A stretch of DNA of 37,697 bases from Clostridiales bacterium (GTDB lineage Bacteria; Bacillota; Clostridia; Christensenellales; UBA1750), in NCBI GenBank assembly GCA_015056005.1, contig SVHB01000018.1, positions 1-37,697 on the forward strand. Direction: 5' to 3'. The first letter of the stretch is position 1. Each line of letters begins with the position of its first letter. The translations under genes and the position numbers were made by a program. Shown here in pieces: positions 1 to 7,736 of the stretch. The notes beneath the pieces are model-generated. The model had not been told where the DNA came from, searched no databases, and was given only the letters and a program-made list of their open reading frames with translations.

Positions 1-95
1 CTAACCAATTCTTCATCCGTCATAAATTCCACGAATCAAGAATCCGCGCACGCAAAATACTTTGACCCTTGTTTGAATAAGCACTCAGCTATCCT

Positions 96-222
96 CGACG
101 TGGCCATACCTGCCGGCCACGTCGACGCAAAAGTCTAAATTCCCTGATCCCAAAGCCGCGGAATCCAAGGGTTGCAAACCCTTGGTGGATGAGGGTTTGG
201 GAGAAGGCGAAGCCTTCTTCCC
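96..222 (+). repeat. Dispersed three-hairpin repeat, copy A
   Basis: Three perfect hairpins in a row. Hairpin 1 has 10-bp arms at 96-105 and 115-124 (CGACGTGGCC) around the 9-nt loop ATACCTGCC. Hairpin 2 has 9-bp arms at 165-173 and 177-185 (CCAAGGGTT, loop GCA). Hairpin 3 is GAAGGC-GAA-GCCTTC at 203-217. The linkers CCTGATcCCAAAG and GGTGGATGAGGGT also occur in copy B at 30230-30363, where stem bases differ but still pair. The element lies just downstream of the minus-strand HIT gene, so it may shape that 3' end. Bases 1-95 upstream hold nothing I recognise. Repeat status is seen directly; function is unknown. Confidence 0.75.
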
Positions 223-271
223 AAAAAAGAGTCCGGAGCTCGAGAGGGCGCAGCCATCTCGAACGTATCCC

Positions 272-613
272 TTACCCCAGCTTTTCGGAGAGCTTTTCGC
301 CGCCGAGGACGTGGAGGTGGATATGTTTTACGCTCTGGCAGCCGTCATCGCCGATGTTGGTGATGACCCTGTAGCCGGTCTTGTCGATGCCGACGATGCA
401 GGCGACCTTCTTACAGGTGAGCAGAAGACAGCCCAGAAGCTCCTGATCGCAGTCTTCTGCTGCGTCGAGGGAAGCGATGTGCTTTTTTGGGATGACGATG
501 ATGTGTTCCTTGGCCTGGGGGGCGATATCGCGGAAAGCGAGAACCTTTTCGTCCTCATATACCTTGGTGGAGGGGATATCCCCGGCAATTATTTTGCAGA
601 ACAGGCAATCCAT
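272..613 (-). CDS. HIT family protein (histidine triad nucleotide hydrolase/transferase)
   Basis: A 113-aa protein of usual Hint length. The triad KHIHLHVLGG puts His97, His99 and His101 near the C terminus, as in nucleoside phosphoramidate hydrolases of the HIT superfamily, which cleave AMP-linked substrates in the cytoplasm. The N terminus MDCLFCKIIAGDIPS with paired Cys3 and Cys6 is typical. I start at the ATG at 613 because a GGAAG ribosome site precedes it; the longer upstream frame overlaps mtaB and has no homology-like character. It follows mtaB by 28 bp, probably co-transcribed. HIT genes next to mtaB and rpsU are common in Clostridia. The physiological substrate cannot be read from sequence. 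Confidence 0.93.
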   Translation of the reverse strand: MDCLFCKIIAGDIPSTKVYEDEKVLAFRDIAPQAKEHIIVIPKKHIASLDAAEDCDQELLGCLLLTCKKVACIVGIDKTGYRVITNIGDDGCQSVKHIHLHVLGGEKLSEKLG

Positions 614-641
614 TTTTGATGCTTCCTTTCGTTTGTTGAAT

Positions 642-1916
642 TTATTCGGCAAAAAGAGCGCAGCCTTCTTCACGAACACCGGTAAACTCTGTAAGTATGC
701 CCAAGGGTGCGTCCTTTTTGAAGCAGCGGATGTGGTTGTCATCGGTGCCAACGCTCATTTTTTCGATTGTTTCTTCGAATATGACCCTGAGCGGCTGTCC
801 GATCTTTGAACGAACGTATTGGCGCTCAAGCGCGGAAGAGACCTCGATGAGCTCCCTTGCGCGAGCCTGACGGACGGATATATCCACCTGATCAGACATA
901 ACGGCGGCTTCGGTGCCCTCGCGCTGGGAATATGGGAATACATGGATCTTGGCAAAGCCGATCTTTTGTGCAAACGCTAAGGTTTCTTCAAATTCTTCCC
1001 TCGTTTCGCCCGGGAACCCCGTGATTATATCAGTGGTTATGGCGCAGCCGGGGAAATAGCGGCGAAGGATAGCGACAGTCTTTTCGTACATTTGAGTGTT
1101 GTAGCGCCTGCGCATTCGGGCAAGCACGCTGTCGCTGCCGCTCTGAAGGGACAGATGAAACTGCGGGCAGATATTTTTGAATTTTGACAGCTCGCTTGCA
1201 AAGCGCTCGTCGTACAGCGTGGGCTCAAGGGAACCCAAGCGTATGCGGGCTTCCCCCGCGCTTTCAAGAGCGGCAACCACTGCATCGGTGAGATCGGCGC
1301 CGATACCGTCAAGCCCGTAAGAGTTGAGATGAATTCCGGTCAGGATGATCTCGGAATAACCCGCGCGGGCAAGGCGCTCGGTCTCGTTCTTTATCGATTC
1401 GATGGGGCGGGAGCGCACGCCGCCGCGCACGGAAGGTATGATGCAGTAGGCGCACCTGTTTTTGCAGCCCTCCTGGATTTTGAGAACGGCCCTTGATCTG
1501 CCCTCGAGCGAATCCACGCTGGAGCATTCAAAATCCGCATCGGTCAAAGCCTCGCAGGCAACGACAGCCTTTTGTGCAGATAAAGATTCCTTTAAGAGAT
1601 CAACGACCCTTGCGCGGTACTTTGTGCCCAGAACGACCTTAACTCCGGGCATTTTGGATATCGTTTCGCCCTCTCTTTGAGCAAGGCAGCCGGCAACGAT
1701 AATGTGAGCGTCTGGGTTTTCCTTGTGGCTGCGGCGGACGGCCTTGAGCGACTTGTTGTCGCCCGTGCCTGTTACCGTGCAGGTGTTTATGAGCACCACA
1801 TCGGTTTTTTGTCCAAAGGGCAAAACAGTATAGCCCGAGGCTTTGAAAGCCTCGAGCATTATTTCGGTATCGTATTGGTTGACCTTGCAGCCAAGGGTGT
1901 ATTGGGATATTGTCAT
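642..1916 (-). CDS. mtaB: tRNA (t6A37) methylthiotransferase MtaB
   Basis: A 424-aa radical-SAM methylthiotransferase that adds a methylthio group to t6A at position 37 of ANN-decoding tRNAs. The UPF0004 domain comes first (LGCKVNQYDTE, Cys10; Cys46; Cys77), ligating the auxiliary 4Fe-4S cluster. The radical-SAM motif CKNRCAYC gives Cys151, Cys155 and Cys158. GCKVNQYD is the MtaB (YqeV) signature rather than MiaB or RimO. A short C-terminal segment corresponds to the TRAM region. The start is the ATG at 1916 behind GAGG; an in-frame TTG at 1928 lies on the wrong side of that site. Only 14 bp separate it from the GH51 gene upstream, so the two are probably one transcript. Confidence 0.93.
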   Translation of the reverse strand: MTISQYTLGCKVNQYDTEIMLEAFKASGYTVLPFGQKTDVVLINTCTVTGTGDNKSLKAVRRSHKENPDAHIIVAGCLAQREGETISKMPGVKVVLGTKYRARVVDLLKESLSAQKAVVACEALTDADFECSSVDSLEGRSRAVLKIQEGCKNRCAYCIIPSVRGGVRSRPIESIKNETERLARAGYSEIILTGIHLNSYGLDGIGADLTDAVVAALESAGEARIRLGSLEPTLYDERFASELSKFKNICPQFHLSLQSGSDSVLARMRRRYNTQMYEKTVAILRRYFPGCAITTDIITGFPGETREEFEETLAFAQKIGFAKIHVFPYSQREGTEAAVMSDQVDISVRQARARELIEVSSALERQYVRSKIGQPLRVIFEETIEKMSVGTDDNHIRCFKKDAPLGILTEFTGVREEGCALFAE

Positions 1917-1930
1917 TTGCTTCCTCAAAA

Positions 1931-3409
1931 CTACTTTTTCAGGGTGATTGCGATAACGCTCTTTGGGGGAATGGTGATGGAAAGCTTGCTTCCTAAAAGT
2001 GATATGCCGTTATAATCCTTTACTGCGATCCTGTCGGGAGCGTCGAAATCATTGTGCTCGTTCATCTTGTCTGCGGTAAGAATGGTCGCAGATGCGGATG
2101 CGTAAACCTCGCCGCGGATATCGGCAACCAGCGAGCGCTCGGCGTTGGGATCGATGTTGGTAAGAGTGATGGTCATATCACCGTTTTCGTTTACGGACGC
2201 GCTCTGGCTGATAGCAGGGGTCTTGATGCCCTGATACTCGTAATCGTCGCATTCAAGATAAGTCTCTACAAGATTTGCATCCATGTGCGCCTTGTACATA
2301 TCGAAAATGTGATAGGTGGGGGTGAGTATCATCTTTGCGCCGTCGGTCAGGATGAGCGCCTGCAGAACGTTTATAAGCTGAGCAATGTTGCACATGCGCA
2401 CGCGGTCGGAGTGGAGATTGAAGATATTGAGCTCCATTGCGGCAACAAGAGCATCCCTGAGCGTGTTCTGCTGATACAGGAACGCGGGATGAGTGCCCTT
2501 TTCCACGTTGAACCAGGTGCCCCATTCGTCGATTACCAGAGCGACCCTCTTTTCGGGATCGTACTGATCCATAATGGTTGAATGACGGGCGATGATGGTG
2601 TCGATCCTGTTGGCTTCGTTTAAGAGGCTTGCCCATTCAAGCTCGTTGAAATCGACCGCGTCGCCCTTATCGCGCCAGCCGTGCATGGGATCGACGGTAT
2701 AGTTGTGCAGTGCAAGACCGTCCATGCGCTTTCCGCTCTTTTCCATGAGCACCTTGGTCCAGTTGTAATCTGTGCCGCTGGGGCCGCAGGCTACCTTGAA
2801 CAGCTTCTTTTCGTAATTATGAAGATAACCGGCGTAGCGATTGTAGTTATCGGCGTAGAATTCGGGAGTCATGTTTCCGCCGCAGCCCCAATTTTCGTTG
2901 CCGACGGCGAAATAGGTGACCCCATAGGGATCGGCATGACCGTTCTCTTTTCTAAGCTCGCTCATGGGAGTGCCGGTGGAATTGAGATATTCGACCCATT
3001 CCTGCATCTCCTGCACGGTACCGCTGCCGACATTGCCGCAGATATAGGGCTCGCAGCCGACCTGACGGCAGAATTCCATGAACTCGTCGGTGCCGAAGGA
3101 ATTGTCTTCAACAACGTCGCCCCAGTGAACATTGACTATCTTCTTTCTCTTTGCCTTGTCGCCGATGCCGTCCATCCAGTGATAGGTGTCGGCAAAGCAG
3201 CCGCCCGGCCACCTGAGCTGGGGCAGCTTTATCTTTTTGAGAGCCTCAACAACGTCGGTGCGCATACCGTTGACATTTGGAATATCGGAATTTTCGCCGA
3301 CATACATGCCTTCGTATACGCATCTGCCAAGATGCTCGGAAAAATTGCCGTAAATGTTCTTATCGATCTTTGAACGAACGATATCGGCGTTGATGATGTA
3401 TCTTGCCAT
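1931..3409 (-). CDS. abfA: GH51 alpha-L-arabinofuranosidase, cytoplasmic
   Basis: A 492-aa enzyme of normal GH51 size that removes terminal alpha-L-arabinofuranose from arabinoxylan or arabinan fragments. The acid/base is Glu172 in [11 protein letters not shown] and the nucleophile is Glu295 in VIDEWGTW; the N-terminal [16 protein letters not shown] and [13 protein letters not shown] stretches are family hallmarks. The (beta/alpha)8 barrel is followed by a C-terminal beta domain (about 390-492). There is no signal peptide, so it acts on imported oligosaccharides. The start ATG at 3409 follows AAGGAG. It has its own promoter overlapping the end of the DUF5714 gene and sits, oddly, between translation genes, with mtaB 14 bp downstream. 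Confidence 0.95.
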   Translation of the reverse strand: MARYIINADIVRSKIDKNIYGNFSEHLGRCVYEGMYVGENSDIPNVNGMRTDVVEALKKIKLPQLRWPGGCFADTYHWMDGIGDKAKRKKIVNVHWGDVVEDNSFGTDEFMEFCRQVGCEPYICGNVGSGTVQEMQEWVEYLNSTGTPMSELRKENGHADPYGVTYFAVGNENWGCGGNMTPEFYADNYNRYAGYLHNYEKKLFKVACGPSGTDYNWTKVLMEKSGKRMDGLALHNYTVDPMHGWRDKGDAVDFNELEWASLLNEANRIDTIIARHSTIMDQYDPEKRVALVIDEWGTWFNVEKGTHPAFLYQQNTLRDALVAAMELNIFNLHSDRVRMCNIAQLINVLQALILTDGAKMILTPTYHIFDMYKAHMDANLVETYLECDDYEYQGIKTPAISQSASVNENGDMTITLTNIDPNAERSLVADIRGEVYASASATILTADKMNEHNDFDAPDRIAVKDYNGISLLGSKLSITIPPKSVIAITLKK

Positions 3410-3444
3410 GTGTGATTCTCCTTCTGTTGTTTCTTGATACAATA

Positions 3445-3473
3445 AATATAACACATGGACAGGGTTATTTCAA
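3445..3473 (-). promoter_or_regulatory. Sigma-A-type promoter of the GH51 gene
   Basis: On the minus strand TTGAAA (3468-3473), a 17-bp spacer, then TATATT (3445-3450), 36 bp before the start codon. The -35 lies inside the last codons of the DUF5714 gene, so GH51, mtaB and HIT can be expressed apart from rpsU. Confidence 0.65.
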
Positions 3474-4178
3474 CAAAAGCTTATTGTAATATGGGCAGGC
3501 TTTCCTTTTGCATTCGGTGTTTTCGTGGGAAAAATCGCATATAACGGGGCTTTTGATATCAAGATGTACATTAAAGTGTTCGCCAATGAAGTCTGCGGCT
3601 TTTAAGACCGCAGTGAAGGAATTGCGTTTGCAGCATCTTGGACCGCCGAGCTCGGCGATCGCGCCAAGCGCTTTTGAAGTGGCTTCATTTGCAAGACCCC
3701 ATGTTTTGGTTGTAAGGGGTGTTGCGTTTGTGATTATGCTCACGGCCATCCCAACGCTCACCGCAGCCCCGCAGCAGCCCCAGAAACCGCAGGAGCCGCC
3801 GGGATAATTGCGTCCGCGCAAGGACATTTCATCAAGAGCGCTTTCAAGATCGATATCCCCGCCGCAGTTTTTGTATGCGGTGATGATGGCTGCGCCCACC
3901 ATTACGTGATGCTCGGGTCCGTGCATATAAATGAAAGGATCTTCCATAATATTCTGCATGATGCGGATGGGGTCTTTGAGATCGGTCTTTTTGCAGAAAT
4001 CAAGAATCACGCTTATGCCCATGCTCGAATGGCAGCTGTCGCAGACGAAATGCCCGTCTGTGCAGGAAGCGTAAGACTCAAATTCATTATGGCATATGCT
4101 GCATTCAAGTTTTTTTGAGGTATTGAAATACTGAAGAGGCTTTTGGCATATAAGGCAGGCCCCCGGGTCTCTTTTCAT
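3465..4178 (-). CDS. DUF5714 domain protein, cysteine-rich
   Basis: A 237-aa protein I assign to DUF5714, a family without a settled function. The first 50 residues are a Cys-rich zinc-ribbon-like module (Cys8, 11, 26, 29, 39, 46, 49). The rest carries family-like blocks: [34 protein letters not shown] and a C-terminal C-x(6)-C-x(3)-C ending CPYY. Many conserved Cys and His residues suggest metal or Fe-S binding (inference). An AAGGAG site places the start at the second of two nearby ATGs, at 4178. It lies downstream of rpsU across a weak terminator-like hairpin. No membrane segments or signal peptide. Family assignment is from recalled pattern, not a search. Confidence 0.7.
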   Translation of the reverse strand: MKRDPGACLICQKPLQYFNTSKKLECSICHNEFESYASCTDGHFVCDSCHSSMGISVILDFCKKTDLKDPIRIMQNIMEDPFIYMHGPEHHVMVGAAIITAYKNCGGDIDLESALDEMSLRGRNYPGGSCGFWGCCGAAVSVGMAVSIITNATPLTTKTWGLANEATSKALGAIAELGGPRCCKRNSFTAVLKAADFIGEHFNVHLDIKSPVICDFSHENTECKRKACPYYNKLLLK

Positions 4179-4204
4179 ATGCATCTCCTTGTAAAGCTTC
4201 GGAT

Positions 4205-4242
4205 ACAACAAAACCCTGTAATGCAATAATGCAAAACAGGGT
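4205..4242 (-). terminator. Possible terminator after rpsU
   Basis: Minus-strand hairpin ACCCTGT...ACAGGGT (arms at 4236-4242 and 4213-4219) with an inner self-complementary TGCA pair, followed by TTTTGTTG. The T tract is short, so some read-through into the DUF5714 gene is likely. Confidence 0.5.
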
Positions 4243-4286
4243 AAATGTTTTTACTTTGCGTTACGCTAAAGAACTGAAGGCAAGAA

Positions 4287-4460
4287 TTAGTACTTGCGCT
4301 TTCTTGCAGCCTCGGCCTTCTTCTTGCGCTTTACGCTGGGCTTTTCGTAATGCTCACGTTTACGCACCTCGGCCAAGACGCCGCTGCGTGCGCACTTACG
4401 CTTAAAACGTTTAAGAGCACTTTCCAAAGACTCGTTTTCACCGACGCGGATCTCAGACAT
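4287..4460 (-). CDS. rpsU: 30S ribosomal protein S21
   Basis: A 57-aa basic protein, the usual S21 size. It begins [20 protein letters not shown] and ends in a Lys/Arg-rich tail ([14 protein letters not shown]), the characteristic S21 layout. S21 joins the small subunit near the anti-Shine-Dalgarno region and helps initiation. The start ATG at 4460 is preceded by GGGAGGG, a strong ribosome site; the six residues upstream in frame are not S21-like. It is the first gene of the minus-strand block and has a consensus promoter with a leader of about 105 nt. Confidence 0.97.
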   Translation of the reverse strand: MSEIRVGENESLESALKRFKRKCARSGVLAEVRKREHYEKPSVKRKKKAEAARKRKY

Positions 4461-4562
4461 GTTATTCCCTCCCCTCATCGATACAAATACACGAAAGATA
4501 CGAAATAATTGTATCGTTCACCTCAAAAGAGGATGCGCTGTGCTCGCGTTGCTTCACAGCGA
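4461..4562 (-). promoter_or_regulatory. rpsU 5' leader with small hairpins
   Basis: The ~105-nt leader between promoter and rpsU can form several stems: CGCTGTG/CACAGCG (4536-4542 and 4555-4561), CCTC-AAAA-GAGG (4521-4532) and a GATAC/GTATC stem near 4498-4516. Ribosomal protein leaders are often autoregulatory, but nothing here matches a leader family I know, so this is only suggestive. Confidence 0.3.
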
Positions 4563-4570
4563 ATGTATTC

Positions 4571-4600
4571 ATTATACTACCATACATAACGACATGTCAA
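4571..4600 (-). promoter_or_regulatory. Consensus promoter of rpsU
   Basis: Minus-strand TTGACA (4595-4600), 18-bp spacer, TATAAT (4571-4576): both hexamers match the sigma-A consensus exactly, as expected for a highly expressed ribosomal protein gene. Confidence 0.88.
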
Positions 4601-4691
4601 TAAAAATCGTTGCTCAATTATTGAAAAAAATATGAATATGCCAAAAAATTTTTCTTTAATCAAATGTTAATGCGCATTGCAGCTCTTGCGA

Positions 4692-4720
4692 TTGACAAAA
4701 GAGTATAAAAATAATAGAAT
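4692..4720 (+). promoter_or_regulatory. Promoter of dnaJ-prmA-rsmE
   Basis: TTGACA (4692-4697), 17-bp spacer, TAGAAT (4715-4720), 36 bp before the dnaJ start. I see no CIRCE inverted repeat here, so this copy shows no sign of HrcA control. Confidence 0.8.
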
Positions 4721-4755
4721 AATGTGATTGGAGAATAAACCAGAGGTGTTAGGTT

Positions 4756-5898
4756 TTGGCTGAGAACAAAAGAGATTATTACGAAGTGCTTGGCGTAGGC
4801 AAAGACGCCGACGATGCATCCATAAAAAAGGCTTTCAGAGAAAAAGCGAAGAAATATCATCCCGACCTCCATCCCAATGACCCGGAAGCGGAGAAAAACT
4901 TCAAGGAAGTAAACGAAGCCTATGAGGTTTTGAGCGACGAGCAAAAGCGCGCAGCTTACGACCGCTACGGCTTTGACGGTCCTCAGGGCGCGGGCGGCTT
5001 CGGCGGCGGCGGTTTTAGCGGCTTCGGCGGCGGTTTCGGCGGCGCGGGCTTTGATATGGGCGATATATTCGATTCGTTCTTCGGCGGCGGTCAGCAAAGG
5101 CAGAGAAGGAACGGCCCCACCAGAGGCAGCGATCTTAGGTACGATATGACCATCGAGTTTACCGAGGCTGCTTTTGGCGTAAAGAAAGAAATCAACATCG
5201 TGCGCCTTGAAAGCTGCGAAGCCTGCAGCGGCACCGGTGCCAAGAAGGGTACTTCGGTTAAGACCTGCCCCACCTGCGGCGGTACCGGTCAGGTAAGAAG
5301 GGTGGAGAACACCATCTTAGGTCAGATGGCTACCAACCGCACCTGTGAGACCTGCCACGGCGAGGGTACCATAATCGAAAATCCCTGCCCCATCTGCAAC
5401 GGTCAGGGCAGAGTCCGCAAAAACCGCAAGATAGAGATAAATGTCCCCGCGGGTATCGACGATGATCAGATCATGACCCTTCGAGGTCAGGGCGAGCACG
5501 GCAAAAAAGGCGGCCCCAAGGGCGATCTGCTGATCTATATTACCGTAAAGCCCCATAAGGTTTTCAAGCGTCAGGGCAATAACCTTTACTGCGATGTTTC
5601 CGTTGCATATTCAAGAGCGGTGCTCGGCGGTGAGATCGAGATCCCGACCCTTGAAGGCATGAAGAAGCAGAATATTTCCGAGGGAACGCAGCCCGGCACC
5701 ACCATCAGGCTCAAAGGTCAGGGAATGCCTTCGGTAAACAACCCTCAGAGCAAGGGCGATCTTTACGCAAAGGTCAGCATAAACGTGCCCAAAAAGCTTA
5801 CCAACAAGCAAAAAGAGCTGCTCAGAGCCTATGATGAATCCATGGGCGAGGAGCGCAAGTCCATCTGGGAGCGCATGCGCGATTCCATCGGCAAGTAA
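4756..5898 (+). CDS. dnaJ: Chaperone protein DnaJ (Hsp40)
   Basis: A 380-aa type I J protein, full length, that stimulates DnaK ATPase and delivers unfolded clients. The J domain (1-71) has the essential HPD at 35-37. A Gly/Phe-rich linker follows (about 72-112), then four CxxCxGxG zinc repeats starting at CEACSGTG (Cys154) and ending CPICNGQG, then the C-terminal client-binding domains. Translation most likely begins with TTG at 4756, with GAGGTG 7 nt upstream; the reading [14 protein letters not shown] fits family N termini. hrcA, grpE and dnaK are not upstream; instead rpsU diverges. prmA follows by 22 bp. Confidence 0.97.
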   Translation: MAENKRDYYEVLGVGKDADDASIKKAFREKAKKYHPDLHPNDPEAEKNFKEVNEAYEVLSDEQKRAAYDRYGFDGPQGAGGFGGGGFSGFGGGFGGAGFDMGDIFDSFFGGGQQRQRRNGPTRGSDLRYDMTIEFTEAAFGVKKEINIVRLESCEACSGTGAKKGTSVKTCPTCGGTGQVRRVENTILGQMATNRTCETCHGEGTIIENPCPICNGQGRVRKNRKIEINVPAGIDDDQIMTLRGQGEHGKKGGPKGDLLIYITVKPHKVFKRQGNNLYCDVSVAYSRAVLGGEIEIPTLEGMKKQNISEGTQPGTTIRLKGQGMPSVNNPQSKGDLYAKVSINVPKKLTNKQKELLRAYDESMGEERKSIWERMRDSIGK

Positions 5899-5920
5899 TA
5901 TAAATACGGAGTGATAAGTT

Positions 5921-6868
5921 ATGCAGTGGATCGAACTTACCGTCATTACCACCACCGAAGCTGCGGATATCGTTGCAAACGCTTTGGAAGACTGCGGCAG
6001 CTACGGCGCATCGGTCAAAGACCCCGCAGACCTTGAGGCGATGCAGCGCCCCGAGGGTTTCTGGGATATGATAGATGAAAGCGTTTACGCCGATTTTGGC
6101 GATACAGTGCGCGTTACCGGCTTTTTCAGGCAGGACGCTTCCCTTGGCGACAGCATCAGCAATGTAAAGACCAAGCTCAACTGGCTCAAGAGCCTTGACC
6201 TTGGCGGCATCGATTTGGGTACGCTTGAAGTCACCATGGGCGAGCTCAACGAGCAGGACTGGGCAAACAACTGGCGCAAATATTATAAGCCCACCAGAGT
6301 CGGCAACGATTTCATAATCAAGCCCACATGGGAAGAATACGAGAAAAAGGAAAACGACCTCATTATACATATGGATCCCGGCATGGCGTTCGGCACAGGT
6401 ACTCACGAGACCACCGCAATGTGCCTTGAGCTCTGCGAGCGCTATGTAAAAGAGGGCGATGATATCATCGACGTCGGCTGCGGCACTGCCATACTTGCCA
6501 TCGCCGCCATGCTCAAGGGCGCAAAGCATTCCATAGCGGTCGATATCGACCAGCTGGCTGTGGACTGCGCCATAGAAAACCTTGAGCTCAACAAAATGTC
6601 CGACAAGGTGATCGTAAAGTGCGCAGACCTCCTTTCCGGTACCGAGGATTCCTGCGACGTTATGTTTGCAAACATCGTTGCGGGCATAATCGTCATGCTC
6701 TCCCCCGATGTTCCCGCAAGGCTCAAAAAGGGCGGCAGGTTCATCTGCTCGGGCATAATCAGAGAGAGGGAAGACGAGGTCAGGGAAGCGCTCCTTGCTA
6801 TCGGCATGCAGGAGCTTGAGACCAGAAGGCGCGGCGAATGGGTCGCAATGTGCTGGGAAATGATGTAA
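5921..6868 (+). CDS. prmA: Ribosomal protein L11 methyltransferase PrmA
   Basis: A 315-aa class I SAM methyltransferase that trimethylates L11. The N-terminal substrate-recognition domain (MQWIELTVITTTEAADIV) leads to the catalytic core with the PrmA signature DPGMAFGTGTHETTAMCLE and the SAM-binding loop DVGCGTAILAIA around residues 183-195, then ANIVAGIIV, equivalent to the post-I acidic/Asn motif. Length is normal. The ATG at 5921 has GGAG upstream. It is the second gene of the dnaJ-prmA-rsmE operon, the classical Firmicutes order. Confidence 0.95.
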   Translation: MQWIELTVITTTEAADIVANALEDCGSYGASVKDPADLEAMQRPEGFWDMIDESVYADFGDTVRVTGFFRQDASLGDSISNVKTKLNWLKSLDLGGIDLGTLEVTMGELNEQDWANNWRKYYKPTRVGNDFIIKPTWEEYEKKENDLIIHMDPGMAFGTGTHETTAMCLELCERYVKEGDDIIDVGCGTAILAIAAMLKGAKHSIAVDIDQLAVDCAIENLELNKMSDKVIVKCADLLSGTEDSCDVMFANIVAGIIVMLSPDVPARLKKGGRFICSGIIREREDEVREALLAIGMQELETRRRGEWVAMCWEMM

Positions 6869-6869
6869 G

Positions 6870-7586
6870 ATGCACAGATTTTTTATAGAACGTGAAAACA
6901 TTGACGGGAATAATGTCTTTATCGACAGGGAAGAAGCCGCGCATATGAAGGTGCTCAGGCTTTTTCCCGGCGATGAGATCGCACTTACGGACGGCTGCGG
7001 CAAAGCTTATCTTGCCAAGCTTTTGTCTTCAGGTAAGGACGGAGCAAAGGCCGAGATAGTGGGTGAGCTGCCCGACAACGAAGCGAGCGTCAATATCCAC
7101 CTTTACCAGGGCATGCCCAAAAGCGATAAGCTCGAGCTGATCGCGCAGAAGCTCACCGAGCTTGGCGCGGTGTCGATAACCCCGGTGTATTTTGAACGCA
7201 GCGATGTTAAGGGCGATTTCAAAAAGGCGGACAGGATAAACAAGATCGTCCGCGAAGCCGCAAAGCAGTGCAAAAGAGCAAGGGTGCTCACCGTAAACAG
7301 CCCCATAAGTTCAAAGCAGCTGCCCGATGACATAAAGAGCAAAGGCCTTGCAGCCGTGGTGCCATGGGAAGAAGGCGGGCTTCCGCTTGCGGGGGCTGCA
7401 AAGGGTCTTTCAAAGGATGTTGCTGTTATTATAGGACCCGAGGGCGGGATCACGGAAAACGAGATAGAGCTGTTCAAATCAGCAGGCGCTGTGCCTGTAA
7501 CGCTTGGCAAGCGCATCCTAAGAACCGAGACCGCGGCAATAGCCACCGTTTCGGCGCTCATGTGCCTTTTGGGGCAATGGGAATAA
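6870..7586 (+). CDS. rsmE: 16S rRNA m3U1498 methyltransferase RsmE
   Basis: A 238-aa SPOUT-class methyltransferase that methylates N3 of U1498 in the 16S decoding centre. An N-terminal PUA-like RNA-binding domain (MHRFFIERENIDGNNVFI, EEAAHMKVLRL) precedes the trefoil-knot domain with IIGPEGGITENEIELF and LGKRILRTETAAI, which form the SAM pocket. The ATG at 6870 begins one base after the prmA stop, so translation is probably coupled. A strong intrinsic terminator follows. Length is normal. Confidence 0.95.
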   Translation: MHRFFIERENIDGNNVFIDREEAAHMKVLRLFPGDEIALTDGCGKAYLAKLLSSGKDGAKAEIVGELPDNEASVNIHLYQGMPKSDKLELIAQKLTELGAVSITPVYFERSDVKGDFKKADRINKIVREAAKQCKRARVLTVNSPISSKQLPDDIKSKGLAAVVPWEEGGLPLAGAAKGLSKDVAVIIGPEGGITENEIELFKSAGAVPVTLGKRILRTETAAIATVSALMCLLGQWE

Positions 7587-7602
7587 AAAATACAACTTAT
7601 TT

Positions 7603-7632
7603 GCGGTGCATTAATAATGCGCCGCTTTTTTT
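7603..7632 (+). terminator. Intrinsic terminator after rsmE
   Basis: An 11-bp stem GCGGTGCATTA/TAATGCGCCGC with one G-U pair, a very short loop, then seven Ts. It closes the dnaJ-prmA-rsmE operon. Confidence 0.88.
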
Positions 7633-7736
7633 GTTTGTGATATTTTGCTGTGTTTTTCTCATTCGTTGACATGGGCTTTTGTCTGTGTTACCTTTTTGGT
7701 ATAAGGTAAAAAGTATATACGGAAAGGTGTGTTATT

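Noticed and set aside
182-619. A 145-codon plus-strand frame opposite the HIT gene
   Set aside because: It is the antisense shadow of the HIT coding sequence; the minus frame has the histidine triad and a ribosome site.
2681-3373. A 230-codon plus-strand frame opposite GH51
   Set aside because: Low-complexity Val/Ala/Ile-rich product typical of antisense frames in GC-rich third positions; GH51 catalytic motifs lie on the other strand.
5822-7003. A 393-codon minus-strand frame opposite prmA
   Set aside because: prmA has complete SAM motifs and conserved length on the plus strand; the minus frame has no ribosome site and crosses the dnaJ end and the rsmE start.
7666-7705. Promoter of the GH10 gene
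   Set aside because: A TTGACA at 7666 and a TATAAG at 7700 are 28 bp apart, too far for a sigma-A promoter, and no better -10 is present.
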